Source: Bacillaceae bacterium UBA7792
GTDB taxonomy: Bacteria > Bacillota > Bacilli > Bacillales > Cytobacillaceae
Length of the DNA: 15,971 nt
Assembly: GCA_002480735.1 (NCBI GenBank)
Contig: DLCS01000193.1
Location: 1-15,971, forward strand
Direction of reading: 5' to 3'
Under the pieces are notes generated by a model. It did no database searches. It worked only from the letters and a program-made list of their open reading frames with translations, and was not told where the DNA came from. Made by a program: the position numbers and the translations under genes. Positions 15,813 to 15,971 of this stretch are shown piece by piece; positions within the stretch are counted from its first letter, which is position 1, and every line of letters begins with the position of its first letter.

Positions 15813-15971
15813 ATGAAAGACTCTTTGATTGACATTCAAAAGAAATTATTACCTGAGCTACTTCCAATTATGCAAAGGCGCTTTGATATTCTTCAATACA
15901 TAGGGTTAATGGAGCCAGTTGGAAGAAGAAGCTTATCATCTAGCTTAGGGATTACGGAAAGAATCCTGCGG
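15813..15971 (+). CDS. cggR: Central glycolytic genes regulator CggR (partial, 3' cut by window)
   Basis: Only the first 53 codons are present; the frame runs off the window end. CggR is a SorC/DeoR-family repressor of the gapA-pgk-tpi-pgm-eno operon, relieved by fructose-1,6-bisphosphate. The visible part is the N-terminal DNA-binding domain: the leader KKLLPELLPIMQRRFDILQY followed by EPVGRRSLSSSLGITERILR, a winged helix-turn-helix characteristic of CggR. The ATG follows AAGGAG (15801-15806). The operator just upstream supports both identity and autoregulation. Confidence 0.93.
   Translation, partial: MKDSLIDIQKKLLPELLPIMQRRFDILQYIGLMEPVGRRSLSSSLGITERILR

Overview
The window comes from a low-GC Gram-positive chromosome, almost certainly a member of the Bacillaceae (Bacillus sensu lato); I cannot resolve the genus. 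The grounds are a HisZ-dependent histidine operon, a trxB / Nudix / rapZ-glmR-whiA-crh block, Crh (found only in bacilli), a CtsR box at clpP, a CggR operator at cggR, and strong AGGAGG-type ribosome binding sites throughout.

Layout. (1) 73-6617: a complete, tightly packed histidine operon hisZ-G-D-B-H-A-F-I, closed by an intrinsic terminator that begins in the hisI stop codon. A 56-bp composite repeat sits in the only sizeable gap (hisD/hisB), and a second copy lies in opposite orientation just after the hisI terminator, so the pair brackets hisB-hisI. (2) 6786-7787: a TPR-repeat protein. (3) 7961-8911: thioredoxin reductase trxB, behind a promoter with an Spx-type AGCA element. (4) 8912-9295: a 384-bp non-coding stretch with the trxB terminator, a 15-bp palindrome, a second 'orphan' terminator, a long-armed inverted repeat and a good sigma-A promoter. 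(5) 9296-12937: Nudix hydrolase, rapZ, glmR, whiA and crh as one operon, ending in a bidirectional terminator shared with convergent clpP. (6) 12995-13597: clpP on the minus strand, with a CtsR operator on its -35 region. (7) 13882-13953: a tRNA-Arg(CCG) with its own promoter and terminator. (8) 14076-15695: rpoN (sigma-54) and a small glutaredoxin-like gene. (9) 15692-15971: the cggR promoter, operator and first 53 codons of cggR, cut by the window end.

How the genes work together. The his genes make a full pathway from PRPP + ATP to histidine, except for the aminotransferase hisC and the histidinol-phosphate phosphatase, which are not here. The rapZ-glmR-whiA-crh block links carbon status (Crh, RapZ), amino-sugar and cell-wall precursor supply (GlmR) and cell division or chromosome segregation (WhiA). 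trxB and clpP are stress genes with recognisable Spx-like and CtsR-like control sites. cggR is the autoregulated repressor that normally heads the central glycolytic operon.

The coding content is ordinary core genome. The least explained parts are the inverted pair of composite repeats (conserved boxes, diverged spacers of identical length, two mutually exclusive hairpins), the orphan terminator unit before the Nudix gene, and the cggR promoter embedded in the left arm of the upstream gene's terminator hairpin.
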